Part shown: in pieces, positions 7,159-13,027 of the stretch
Layout: each line of letters begins with the position of its first letter
How positions within the stretch are numbered: position 1 is the first letter of the stretch
Assembly: GCA_015068175.1 (NCBI GenBank)
Contig: SVLA01000044.1
Location: 1 to 13,027, forward strand
Direction: 5' to 3'
Source of the DNA: Oscillospiraceae bacterium
GTDB taxonomy: Bacteria > Bacillota_A > Clostridia > Oscillospirales > Oscillospiraceae
DNA: 13,027 nucleotides
Position numbers and translations under genes: made by a program
Notes under the pieces: generated by a model
Seen by the model: the letters and a program-made list of their open reading frames with translations, nothing else
The model's database searches: none
Told to the model about the DNA's origin: nothing

Positions 7159-7192
7159 CCCGACAGGGCCATGGCTCTGTCGGGCATTTTTT
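7159..7192 (+). terminator. Terminator between convergent gpsA and mnmA
   Basis: CCCGACAG (7159-7166) pairs with CTGTCGGG (7177-7184), and the loop can extend the stem through GCC/GGC (7168-7170/7173-7175). A run of six T at 7187-7192 follows on the plus strand. The mnmA stop codon (7193-7191) overlaps this T-run. On the minus strand the same stem is followed by a weaker T-rich stretch, so it may serve both genes. Confidence 0.88.
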
Positions 7193-8249
7193 ATTCGCTG
7201 AGACCGAGAATGGTCCCGCCGCCGATGACCAGGTCACCGTCGTAGAGGACCACGGCCTGGCCGGGGGTGATGGCCCGCTGGGGTTCGTCGAATACCACCC
7301 GGGCGGTGCCGTTGTCACCGGGGTAGACGGTGGCCGGCTGGGCGTCCATCCGGGAGCGGACCTTGGCGGCGCAGCGCAGGGGCGCGGTGAGGGTATCGAA
7401 GGCCATCCAGTTCCAATCTCCGGCCACCAGGGACCGGTGGAACAAGGAGGAATTGGGCCCTACGGTGACGGTGTTTGCGGCCATATCCTTGCCGCAAACG
7501 TAGACCGGCGCGCCCATGGCCAGGCCCAGGCCCTTGCGCTGGCCGATGGTATAGCCTACGGCGCCCCGGTGGGTACCCACTACCCGGCCGTTTTCGTCCA
7601 GGAAGGGACCGGGGGCCGCTTTTTGACCGGTAAAACGCTCCAAAAAGGCCCGGTAATCCCCGTCGGGGACGAAGCAGATGTCCTGGCTGTCCCGCTTCCG
7701 GGCGTTGATAAAGCCTTGGTCCAGGGCGATCTGCCGGGCCTCGGCCTTTGTGAGGCCGCCTAAGGGGAAGAGGGTGTGGGCAAGCTGTTCCTGGGTCAGG
7801 GTGTACAGGAAATAGGTCTGGTCCTTGCCTTCATCCGCCGCTTTCCGCAGGCACAGCCGGCCGTTTTCCAGGGTATGGATCCGGGCGTAATGGCCGGTGA
7901 CGATCTTGTCGCAGCCCATTTCCCGGGCCGACTGAAGGAAAAGACCGAATTTTAGCTGGCGGTTGCATTGGATGCAGGGATTAGGGGTCAGACCCTGCTG
8001 ATAGCAGCGGGCGAAATCCGCCATGACCAGCTCCCGGAATGCATCGGAAAGGTCGATGACGTGGAATTCGATGCCCATTCTCTGGGCAACGCTGCGGGCA
8101 TCGCCGATATTGTCCTCGCTGCAGCACATCCCGTCCTGGCCGGTGTAGAGCCGCATGGTGGCGCCGATGCAGGTATAGCCGGCCTGGCCGGTGAGACAGG
8201 CGGCCACGGCGCTGTCCACGCCGCCGCTCATGCCGATCAATGCTTTCAA
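7191..8249 (-). CDS. mnmA: tRNA-specific 2-thiouridylase MnmA
   Basis: MnmA thiolates U34 in the wobble position of tRNAs for Lys, Glu and Gln, using ATP and a persulfide sulfur. With the start used here (352 residues) the PP-loop SGGVDS is at 8-13, the catalytic Cys92 is in TPNPCIQCN and the second catalytic Cys192 is in DSQDICF. QTYFLY and the C-terminal beta-barrel region follow. CCS near residue 43 is common in clostridial forms. The longest frame begins with GTG at 8258, but that GTG lies inside the Shine-Dalgarno GGAGGTGA (8262-8255). The TTG at 8249 is about 5-8 nt downstream of it and yields the N-terminus MKALIGMSGGVDS typical of the family, so a TTG start is preferred. The gene is monocistronic and convergent with gpsA. 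Confidence 0.95.
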   Translation of the reverse strand: MKALIGMSGGVDSAVAACLTGQAGYTCIGATMRLYTGQDGMCCSEDNIGDARSVAQRMGIEFHVIDLSDAFRELVMADFARCYQQGLTPNPCIQCNRQLKFGLFLQSAREMGCDKIVTGHYARIHTLENGRLCLRKAADEGKDQTYFLYTLTQEQLAHTLFPLGGLTKAEARQIALDQGFINARKRDSQDICFVPDGDYRAFLERFTGQKAAPGPFLDENGRVVGTHRGAVGYTIGQRKGLGLAMGAPVYVCGKDMAANTVTVGPNSSLFHRSLVAGDWNWMAFDTLTAPLRCAAKVRSRMDAQPATVYPGDNGTARVVFDEPQRAITPGQAVVLYDGDLVIGGGTILGLSE

Positions 8250-8272
8250 ATGGGTCACCTCCAGTTTTGTTC

Positions 8273-8301
8273 AGTTTATCATATCCCACAGCGGAAAGCA
8301 A
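8273..8301 (-). promoter_or_regulatory. Promoter of mnmA with extended -10
   Basis: Read on the minus strand, TTGCTT (8301-8296) and TAAACT (8278-8273) are 17 bp apart, with TG one base before the -10 (TGATAAACT). The start of transcription would lie close upstream of the mnmA ribosome-binding site. Confidence 0.65.
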
Positions 8302-8400
8302 TGGTCCCGCTGAGGAAAATATTTCCGTAAAATGCTGAAACAAATCAATATTTTATCGACAAAAGTGGATGGAATATTACAGAGATGGATAAAATAACAA

Positions 8401-8434
8401 CTTTTCCGACCAGGAAAAGGTTACAACATTGTAA
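8401..8434. promoter_or_regulatory. Two adjacent perfect dyads upstream of the lysozyme promoter
   Basis: CTTTTCC (8401-8407) and GGAAAAG (8413-8419) form a 7-bp inverted repeat with a 5-bp centre. One base later comes TTACAACATTGTAA (8421-8434), 6+6 bp around 2 bp. Neither is followed by a T-run, so they are unlikely to be terminators. They lie 19-52 bp upstream of the -35 of the lysozyme gene, where an operator or activator site would be expected. The second resembles the TACA-N-TGTA type bound by winged-helix repressors such as BlaI/CopY, but the regulator is not visible here. Confidence 0.4.
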
Positions 8435-8452
8435 TCTTTTGAATTTTTCCCC

Positions 8453-8481
8453 TTGCCATAACGCAAAAAATCTGCTATAAT
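8453..8481 (+). promoter_or_regulatory. Sigma-A promoter of the lysozyme-cohesin operon
   Basis: TTGCCA (8453-8458) and TATAAT (8476-8481) are separated by 17 bp, about 34 nt before the ATG at 8515. The Shine-Dalgarno GGGAGGG (8501-8507) lies 7 nt before that ATG. Confidence 0.85.
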
Positions 8482-8514
8482 GTCCAAACAAATAATAATG
8501 GGGAGGGATCGCTT

Positions 8515-11016
8515 ATGACAAGACGCTATCTGTGCATATTATTGGCGCTGACATTACTGCTGAGCTTGCTGCCTTCCATGGCGATAACCACCGCTGCCAC
8601 GGAAGAGATGCATATCTCGGAAGATATGATCCGTATACTGAAAAAAATGGAGGGTTTCAACCGCTATCCCGTTTGGGACTATTCCCACTATTCCATCGGT
8701 TACGGAAGTACCTGCCCGGATGATATGTATGAATACTATAAAGAACATGGCATTACGGACGAAGAAGCGGAAGAGCTGCTGAAGCAGCACATGGAAAAGC
8801 ACGAAAACAACGTCAATAAAATGGCGCAGAAGTACGGCCTGACCTTCAATCAGCACCAGTTTGATGCCCTGGTGTCCTTTACTTACAATTGCGGCGCCGC
8901 CTGGTCCCGCAACGAAGATGACATTTTCAATTATGCCGTCCGCCACGGCTATACCGGCAGCGATCTGATCTATGCTATGATGATGCGCTGTACCGCCGGC
9001 GGTGACTTCATTCTGATCCGGCGCCGGTTCTCGGAAGCCAATATGTACCTCAACGGCGTGTACGAGGCCTACAACGATAAGCACGACGGCACATTCCCGG
9101 ACAGCTATACATATGTGTACATGGACGGCAACGGCGGCGCCGTGGATTATGCCATCCATGCTTACGATTCCACCGATCCCATCGAGATCAAGACCTGCTT
9201 TACCTCCATTCCCGTGGGCGTGGACGAAAACGGCCAGGCTTTTGTTTATGAGTTTGCCGGCTGGTTCACGGAAAAGGTGGGCGGCACCCAGGTGGAGATC
9301 CTGGACGGCAGCCTGCCCAAGGGCACCATGCTTTACGCCCAATGGAAGGATCCCAACGGCGAATTTGTGCAGTTGGAATCCGGCGAGGTCATAGAACCGC
9401 TGGAAGTCACCGTCACCAGCGCCAGCAATATCCGCTCCGGCCCCGGTACTTTTTACAGCGAGCAGGGCACCCTGGAGGTTGGCAGCAGGGTCACCATCCT
9501 GGCTACTCAAAAGTTCAAAACCACCCCCTGGGGCCGTTTTGACGGCGGCTGGATCAAGCTCAGCTCCACGGACTACGATGAGGCCCTGGCCAATCGGGAA
9601 GCCATGGAGAATGATGTGTGGCCCAAGACCGGCACGGTCACCGGTGATGGCGTGCGGGTCCGTACGGGTCCCGGCACCGGTTTTGACCAGGTTTCCAAAA
9701 TGAATACCGGCGACAGGGTCACCATTTACGAAGTTCAGTATGATGGCGATGAGTACAATTGGGGCCGCCTGGAGGACGGGAACTGGATCTGCATGAGCTA
9801 TGTGGAGCTGGATCCGGTGGAGGGCACCGATCCGGAAGAACCCACCGTCACCGGCGTGGAACTGCTGAAGGCGCCCACCCGGACGGAATATGTCCAGATG
9901 CAGGATCCCCTGGAATTCTACGGCTCGGTCCTGCGGGTCAATTACAGCGACGGCTCGGCCAAAGCATTGTCCCTGCAATCCTCCATGGTCAGCATTTACA
10001 GCAATGCCCTCCTGGGGGAGACCACGGTGACCATGCAGTATGAAGGCTGTATATTTACATATCCCGTGACCATCATCATGGCCACGGTGACCTTCAAAAA
10101 TGAGGACGGGACCGTACTTTCCACGGGCCAATATCCCTACGGCGAGATCATCACCCCGCCGGAAGTGCCGCCCAAACCGGCGGACGAAGCGGGGGAATAT
10201 GAATTTCAGGGTTGGGACAAGGAAGTGATCCCCTGCCACGGCGATGCGGTGTATACCGCGGTGTTTGCTCTGAAGCAGGAAGAAACCGTGCCGGAGACCA
10301 CCGCCCCTACGGAGCCGGAGGGCACCGAACCCACCGACGGCACGGTCCCCACGGATGCTACGGATCCGGAGGAGACCCAGCCGACACCCACGGACCCGCT
10401 GCCCACGGATCCTCCCGTGACTGAACCCCAACCCACAGATCCCCAACCCACAGATCCTCAGCCTACGGAACCGCAACCCACCGAACCCCAACCGACGGAA
10501 CCGGAATGGCCCAGGACGGGAACGGTCGTGACCGATGATGGAAGCCGGGTCAATGTGCGGGATCTGCCCAGCACCAAGGGCGAGATCCGGTACAAGCTGT
10601 ATCCCGGCGATCCGGTGACCATCTATGAAACGGTCTATGACGGCACGACCTACTGGTGGGGCCGGCTGGAAGACGGCAACTGGATCTGCATGGACTATGT
10701 GAAACTGGACGAAGAAACCGACCCGCCGGTAACGGAGCCGACGGATCCTACGGAACCGCCCACGGAACCCACAGATCCCCCACCCACGGAGCCGGTGGAA
10801 CCGGAATACACCCCCGGCGATGTGAACGGGGATGACAAAGTGGATGAGGATGATGTTATTTATTTGCTAAGGCACTTGTTTTTGCCAGACACTTACCCGG
10901 TGAGAATCCCAGCGGACTATGACCGTAGTGGGACAGTGAATGAGGATGATGTGATTTATTTGCTGCGTTCGCTGTTTATGCCGGACAAATACCCGTTAAG
11001 TATATCAAAAATCTAG
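8515..11016 (+). CDS. Secreted GH24 lysozyme with SH3 modules and C-terminal dockerin
   Basis: 833 residues. A signal peptide (1-28, ending near ITTAAT) is followed by a phage-type GH24 muramidase (about 32-188). Glu46 in KMEGF and Asp55, nine residues apart, match the T4-lysozyme pair; SIGYG (60-64) and IRRRFSEANMYLNG (168-181) are family motifs. Next come an InlB-like beta-grasp repeat (about 198-278), SH3 module 1 (about 295-352, NIRSGPG), SH3 module 2 (about 372-433, VRVRTGPG), an Ig-like domain (about 445-522), a second InlB-like repeat (about 523-586) and a Pro/Thr/Glu linker (590-665). SH3 module 3 (667-732), another linker (735-764) and a dockerin (767-827) close it. The dockerin has two calcium loops, DVNGDDKVDEDD (769-780) and DYDRSGTVNEDD (801-812), each followed by VIYLLR. 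The enzyme should cleave peptidoglycan glycan strands outside the cell, with SH3 modules gripping the wall and the dockerin docking to a cohesin, such as the one encoded next. The last 170 bp are much poorer in GC than the rest. Confidence 0.93.
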   Translation: MTRRYLCILLALTLLLSLLPSMAITTAATEEMHISEDMIRILKKMEGFNRYPVWDYSHYSIGYGSTCPDDMYEYYKEHGITDEEAEELLKQHMEKHENNVNKMAQKYGLTFNQHQFDALVSFTYNCGAAWSRNEDDIFNYAVRHGYTGSDLIYAMMMRCTAGGDFILIRRRFSEANMYLNGVYEAYNDKHDGTFPDSYTYVYMDGNGGAVDYAIHAYDSTDPIEIKTCFTSIPVGVDENGQAFVYEFAGWFTEKVGGTQVEILDGSLPKGTMLYAQWKDPNGEFVQLESGEVIEPLEVTVTSASNIRSGPGTFYSEQGTLEVGSRVTILATQKFKTTPWGRFDGGWIKLSSTDYDEALANREAMENDVWPKTGTVTGDGVRVRTGPGTGFDQVSKMNTGDRVTIYEVQYDGDEYNWGRLEDGNWICMSYVELDPVEGTDPEEPTVTGVELLKAPTRTEYVQMQDPLEFYGSVLRVNYSDGSAKALSLQSSMVSIYSNALLGETTVTMQYEGCIFTYPVTIIMATVTFKNEDGTVLSTGQYPYGEIITPPEVPPKPADEAGEYEFQGWDKEVIPCHGDAVYTAVFALKQEETVPETTAPTEPEGTEPTDGTVPTDATDPEETQPTPTDPLPTDPPVTEPQPTDPQPTDPQPTEPQPTEPQPTEPEWPRTGTVVTDDGSRVNVRDLPSTKGEIRYKLYPGDPVTIYETVYDGTTYWWGRLEDGNWICMDYVKLDEETDPPVTEPTDPTEPPTEPTDPPPTEPVEPEYTPGDVNGDDKVDEDDVIYLLRHLFLPDTYPVRIPADYDRSGTVNEDDVIYLLRSLFMPDKYPLSISKI
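9718..9813 (+). repeat. Duplicated SH3 segment, first copy (second at 10615-10710)
   Basis: This 96-bp stretch encodes the second half of SH3 module 2 (residues 402-433). It aligns without gaps to 10615-10710 in module 3 (residues 701-732), with 25 of 32 amino acids identical, including the run WGRLEDGNWICM. Module 1 is much less similar, so modules 2 and 3 come from an internal duplication. Confidence 0.8.
10420..10506 (+). repeat. 15-bp tandem repeat coding a Pro-Thr linker
   Basis: About six units of 15 bp encode T-E/D-P-Q-P (residues 636-664: TEPQP, TDPQP twice, TEPQP twice, then TEPE). It is a flexible, probably extended and possibly glycosylated linker between the second InlB-like repeat and SH3 module 3. 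Repeats like this vary in copy number by slippage. Confidence 0.85.
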
Positions 11017-11465
11017 TAAAGGTTGAGATAGAGAATGAAAAAGCTGTCGATTATCATTATTGCGCTGCTTCTGATTACTGCATTGGCTATTACTGCCTTT
11101 GCGGCAGAGCTGGGAGTCGGTGTATCTGCATCTGCAAACAAGGCAACCCGCGGGGAGACCATTACGGTCACCATTTCGATCCCGGAGAAATTTTCTTGCA
11201 AGAGCGGTTTCTTGGCATTGGGATTTGATAACAGTGTGTTTGAGCGCACCAAGAGTGAGTGGCTGTTGACTGGCACCGATTATGCCAACCCGGATGGTGA
11301 TGCTGCGTTTATTTTGAAGGAAGAGAGGGAGATCTCGGGCGACATTTTTCGTTTTCAGTTAACGGTTTCTTCCACAGCCAGTCTGGGCGATTATCCGTTA
11401 AATGTCACTTTGATCCTCCGTGATTCCAATGGTAATTCCTATACTGCAGATAAGAAGTTAACTGT
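10850..11465 (+). other. Low-GC block covering dockerin and cohesin modules
   Basis: By hand count, 10861-11040 has 75/180 G+C (42%) and 11041-11460 has 198/420 (47%), whereas 11461-11700 has 149/240 (62%); the sequence before about 10845 is similarly rich. The block begins inside the lysozyme gene, within the dockerin, and ends inside the next gene just after the cohesin-like domain. It includes the intergenic 18 bp. Codon choice changes with it (many TTG, ATT, GTT and TTT codons). This points to a separate origin of the dockerin-cohesin segment. Confidence 0.6.
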
Positions 11466-12324
11466 CACCATCGAGTGCGACCACAAGTTTGACACCGGTG
11501 AGGTGACCAAGGAAGCCACCTGCAGCGAAGAGGGCACCCGGATCCGCACCTGCACCCGCTGCGGCGAAAAGCGCACCGACAAGATCGCCAAGCTGGGCCA
11601 TCAGTACGATGCCGGCCAGGTGGAGGAGACCCCCACCTGCACCGAGGAGGGCAAGCTGGTCTATACCTGCACCCGCTGCAAAACCACCAAGAGTGAGAAG
11701 ATCGACCCTACCGGCCATGCCTACGACGACGATTGCGACAGCGAGTGCAACAACTGCGGCGAGACCCGGACCGTGGAGCATAACTATGGCGATTACTGGA
11801 CCAGCGATGCCAGCGGCCATTGGCACGGCTGTATCGACTGCGGCCATGTGCTGGAGCTGTTCCCCCACAACCCCGGCCCCGAGGCCACGGAGACCACGGA
11901 GCAGATCTGCCTGGACTGCCACTATGTGCTGCAGCCCTGCAAACCCCATGAGCATACAGCCGTGGGCGATTGGCTGGGGGATGAAGAACACCATTGGAAC
12001 AAGTGCGCCTGCGGCGAGAATTTCGACGAAGGGGTCCACCAGTGGAATGAAGGCGATGTCAACGAGTCCACCGGCGAAGTGACCTATCTGTGTACCGTCT
12101 GCGGCTACAGCAAGACCGTGGCCCAGGAAACGGTGCCTCCCACTCAGCCCGATGACCCGGGAACGGATCCCACCCGTCCCGGCCAGCAGGGCGGTGAGGA
12201 GAAGGAAGCAAATCCCTGGATCGTGGTATCTCTGATCCTGGCCATTTTGCTGGCGGCCTCCTGGATCTACATCATCCTGGGCATTGTGGGCGGCAAGAAG
12301 CGCGGCGGCAAGTTCTCTTCCTGA
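11035..12324 (+). CDS. Membrane-anchored cohesin-domain protein with CxxC repeats
   Basis: 429 residues. Signal peptide 1-24 (MKKLS, hydrophobic core, AFAAE) is followed by a cohesin-like beta-sandwich at about 27-147: ATRGETITVTISI, GFLALGFDNSVFE, then GDIFRFQLTVSSTASLGDY, the spacing and sequence style of clostridial cohesins. Residues 148-365 hold a Cys/His-rich region with related units of the form H-x-Y/F-D-x-G-x-V, C-x(2)-E-G, C-x-x-C (for example CTRC 173-176 and 212-215, CNNC 238-241, CIDC 266-269, CLDC 292-295, CTVC 353-356). A Pro/Gly linker precedes a membrane helix (about 394-418) and the basic end KKRGGK, an N-out, C-in anchor. No sortase motif is seen. The gene starts 18 bp after the dockerin-lysozyme gene with a modest AAAGG site, so the two are probably co-transcribed. 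It probably holds dockerin proteins at the cell surface (inference). The cohesin call is from pattern only; another Ig-like fold is possible. Confidence 0.8.
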   Translation: MKKLSIIIIALLLITALAITAFAAELGVGVSASANKATRGETITVTISIPEKFSCKSGFLALGFDNSVFERTKSEWLLTGTDYANPDGDAAFILKEEREISGDIFRFQLTVSSTASLGDYPLNVTLILRDSNGNSYTADKKLTVTIECDHKFDTGEVTKEATCSEEGTRIRTCTRCGEKRTDKIAKLGHQYDAGQVEETPTCTEEGKLVYTCTRCKTTKSEKIDPTGHAYDDDCDSECNNCGETRTVEHNYGDYWTSDASGHWHGCIDCGHVLELFPHNPGPEATETTEQICLDCHYVLQPCKPHEHTAVGDWLGDEEHHWNKCACGENFDEGVHQWNEGDVNESTGEVTYLCTVCGYSKTVAQETVPPTQPDDPGTDPTRPGQQGGEEKEANPWIVVSLILAILLAASWIYIILGIVGGKKRGGKFSS

Positions 12325-12338
12325 TCTGTAATAAAATT

Positions 12339-12364
12339 GCACCCCGGAGATTTCTCCGGGGTGC
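12339..12364. terminator. Bidirectional terminator between the cohesin and Nudix genes
   Basis: GCACCCCGGAG (12339-12349) pairs with CTCCGGGGTGC (12354-12364), an 11-bp stem with a short loop. On the minus strand AATTTTATT follows; on the plus strand the tail is TTCTTCGTT. It lies between two convergent genes and closes both. Confidence 0.85.
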
Positions 12365-12371
12365 TTCTTCG

Positions 12372-12794
12372 TTATAGACTGGGGATCTGCTCCAGGGCCC
12401 AGTTTTGCATCTGCACGAACATCCTGCCCCGCAGATCCACCAATGCTATCCAGCAAAGCCGATGGTCCGGCTCCTTGGGGGCGCAGACCGGCGCCGACAG
12501 AGCGCCCAGGTAGTAGGTCTGGCTGGGGTGGAAATAACCCAAAACCGGGTGATGGCTGTAGGATTCGGCAGAGCAGAGCCGCGGACCCACCAGAGCCTCG
12601 CAGCCGGCTTCCTCCAGGCATTCCCGCCGGATGCAGGTCACGGGATCTTCTCCCGGCTCCAGGCCGCCGCCCAGGAAAAAGTAGCCCTTGGGCGTTTGGA
12701 CCACCCCCACATTCCCTTCCCGCAGGGGGATCAGGTAAGCCCCCGGCCGGTGAGAATAGGGAACGTCCTCTTTGATTCCGAATACTTTGTGCAT
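12372..12794 (-). CDS. Nudix (MutT-like) hydrolase
   Basis: This 140-residue cytoplasmic protein has a complete Nudix box at residues 43-65: Gly43, Glu49, then REC-LEEAGC with the catalytic/metal-binding Glu58, Glu61 and Glu62. Nudix enzymes hydrolyse nucleoside diphosphates linked to another group. The exact substrate cannot be read from the motif, and nothing in the neighbourhood points to one. Length is typical for small MutT-like members. The ATG follows GGGAGAAGG with a short spacer. It lies downstream of rpsI in the same direction, beyond a hairpin, so it may live from readthrough of the ribosomal operon; no convincing own promoter is seen in the 73 bp between them. Confidence 0.92.
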   Translation of the reverse strand: MHKVFGIKEDVPYSHRPGAYLIPLREGNVGVVQTPKGYFFLGGGLEPGEDPVTCIRRECLEEAGCEALVGPRLCSAESYSHHPVLGYFHPSQTYYLGALSAPVCAPKEPDHRLCWIALVDLRGRMFVQMQNWALEQIPSL

Positions 12795-12810
12795 GGGCCT
12801 TCTCCCTTGA

Positions 12811-12848
12811 AATAAAGTGAAGACCCCGGAAGCCAGGCCTCCGGGGTC
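12811..12848 (-). terminator. Intrinsic terminator after rpsI
   Basis: GACCCCGGA (12822-12830) and TCCGGGGTC (12840-12848) form a 9-bp stem with a 9-nt loop. On the minus strand it is followed by TTCACTTTATTTC, a rather interrupted T-rich tail, so termination may be partial. Confidence 0.6.
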
Positions 12849-12867
12849 GAAACATAGAAATAAGCGA

Positions 12868-13027
12868 TCAGCGCTTGGAGAACTGGGGAGCGCGACGGGC
12901 GGCCTTCAGACCGTACTTCTTTCTCTCCTTCATTCTGGGGTCGCGGGTCAGGTAACCGGCGGCCTTCAGAGTGGCGCGGTACTCGGGGTTCAGCTGCAGC
13001 AGGGCGCGGGACAGACCGTGACGGATA
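12868..13027 (-). CDS. rpsI: 30S ribosomal protein S9, C-terminal part
   Basis: The frame enters from the right edge and ends with TGA at 12870-12868. It codes for 53 residues, including [29 protein letters not shown] and the universal S9 tail FSKR that reaches the P-site tRNA in the small subunit. The N-terminal part lies outside the window, usually preceded by rplM (L13). Codon choice is that of a highly expressed gene. Confidence 0.97.
   Translation of the reverse strand, partial: IRHGLSRALLQLNPEYRATLKAAGYLTRDPRMKERKKYGLKAARRAPQFSKR

Noticed and set aside
8515..9090. The GH24 domain considered as a prophage endolysin
   Set aside because: It has a signal peptide, surface modules and a dockerin. 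No holin or phage genes are nearby and the flanking genes are housekeeping.
8554..10491. Long open frame of 645 codons on the minus strand opposite the lysozyme gene
   Set aside because: The plus-strand protein has recognisable domains throughout, and the antisense product shows none. The same holds for the long antisense frames at 4437-6149, 6107-7318 and 11458-12855.
10420..10506. Regular repeats considered as a CRISPR array
   Set aside because: The units are directly adjacent 15-bp in-frame codons for T-E/D-P-Q-P, with no unique spacers.
10861..11034. Possible frameshift or internal gene end at the composition change in the lysozyme gene
   Set aside because: The frame stays open and both dockerin calcium loops are intact through residue 812, so the gene is not broken.

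Overview
The window looks like a chromosomal segment of a spore-forming, moderately high-GC Clostridia bacterium, most likely a gut Oscillospirales/Oscillospiraceae member (inference). The grounds are SpoIVA (spore coat ATPase), the yceD-rpmF pair, a der-plsY-gpsA operon, Clostridia-type MnmA, G+C of roughly 60% in most genes, and extracellular proteins with InlB-type repeats, bacterial SH3, dockerin and cohesin modules.

Layout. (1) 1-1037, minus: 5' two-fifths or so of a YfhO-family polytopic membrane protein, running off the left edge, with its own promoter. (2) 1400-2863, minus: spoIVA, followed by a 224-bp palindrome-rich mobile-element-like repeat whose end overlaps the spoIVA stop codon, then a terminator. 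(3) 3038-3771, plus: yceD (DUF177) and rpmF (ribosomal protein L32) behind a consensus TTGACA-17-TATAAT promoter, then a strong terminator. (4) 3837-4080: a second copy of the same repeat family. (5) 4191-7147, plus: der-plsY-gpsA, a tight operon joining ribosome assembly with the first steps of phospholipid synthesis. GpsA makes glycerol-3-phosphate and PlsY acylates it. (6) 7191-8249, minus: mnmA, converging on gpsA over a shared hairpin; its Shine-Dalgarno implies a TTG start. (7) 8515-12324, plus: a two-gene accessory locus for the cell surface. (8) 12372-12794, minus: a Nudix hydrolase, and 12868-13027, minus: the 3' end of rpsI (ribosomal protein S9).

The most interesting part is 8515-12324. 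The first gene encodes a secreted GH24 (phage-type) lysozyme carrying three SH3 modules, two InlB-like repeats, Pro/Thr linkers and a C-terminal type-I-like dockerin. The second gene starts 18 bp after the first stops. It encodes a signal peptide, a cohesin-like domain, a Cys-rich CxxC repeat region and a C-terminal membrane anchor. Read together, this is a self-contained cohesin-dockerin pair that could dock a muramidase onto its own cell membrane, with no sign of a polysaccharide-degrading cellulosome in the window. The dockerin and cohesin coding parts lie back to back in one block of about 42-47% G+C (about 10850-11465) crossing the gene boundary, between parts of the same two genes at about 60% G+C. 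This suggests the matching pair arrived as one cassette.

The other non-coding features are two related hairpin-array elements with 12-14 bp terminal inverted repeats, paired dyads upstream of the lysozyme promoter, and several well-formed sigma-A promoters and intrinsic terminators.
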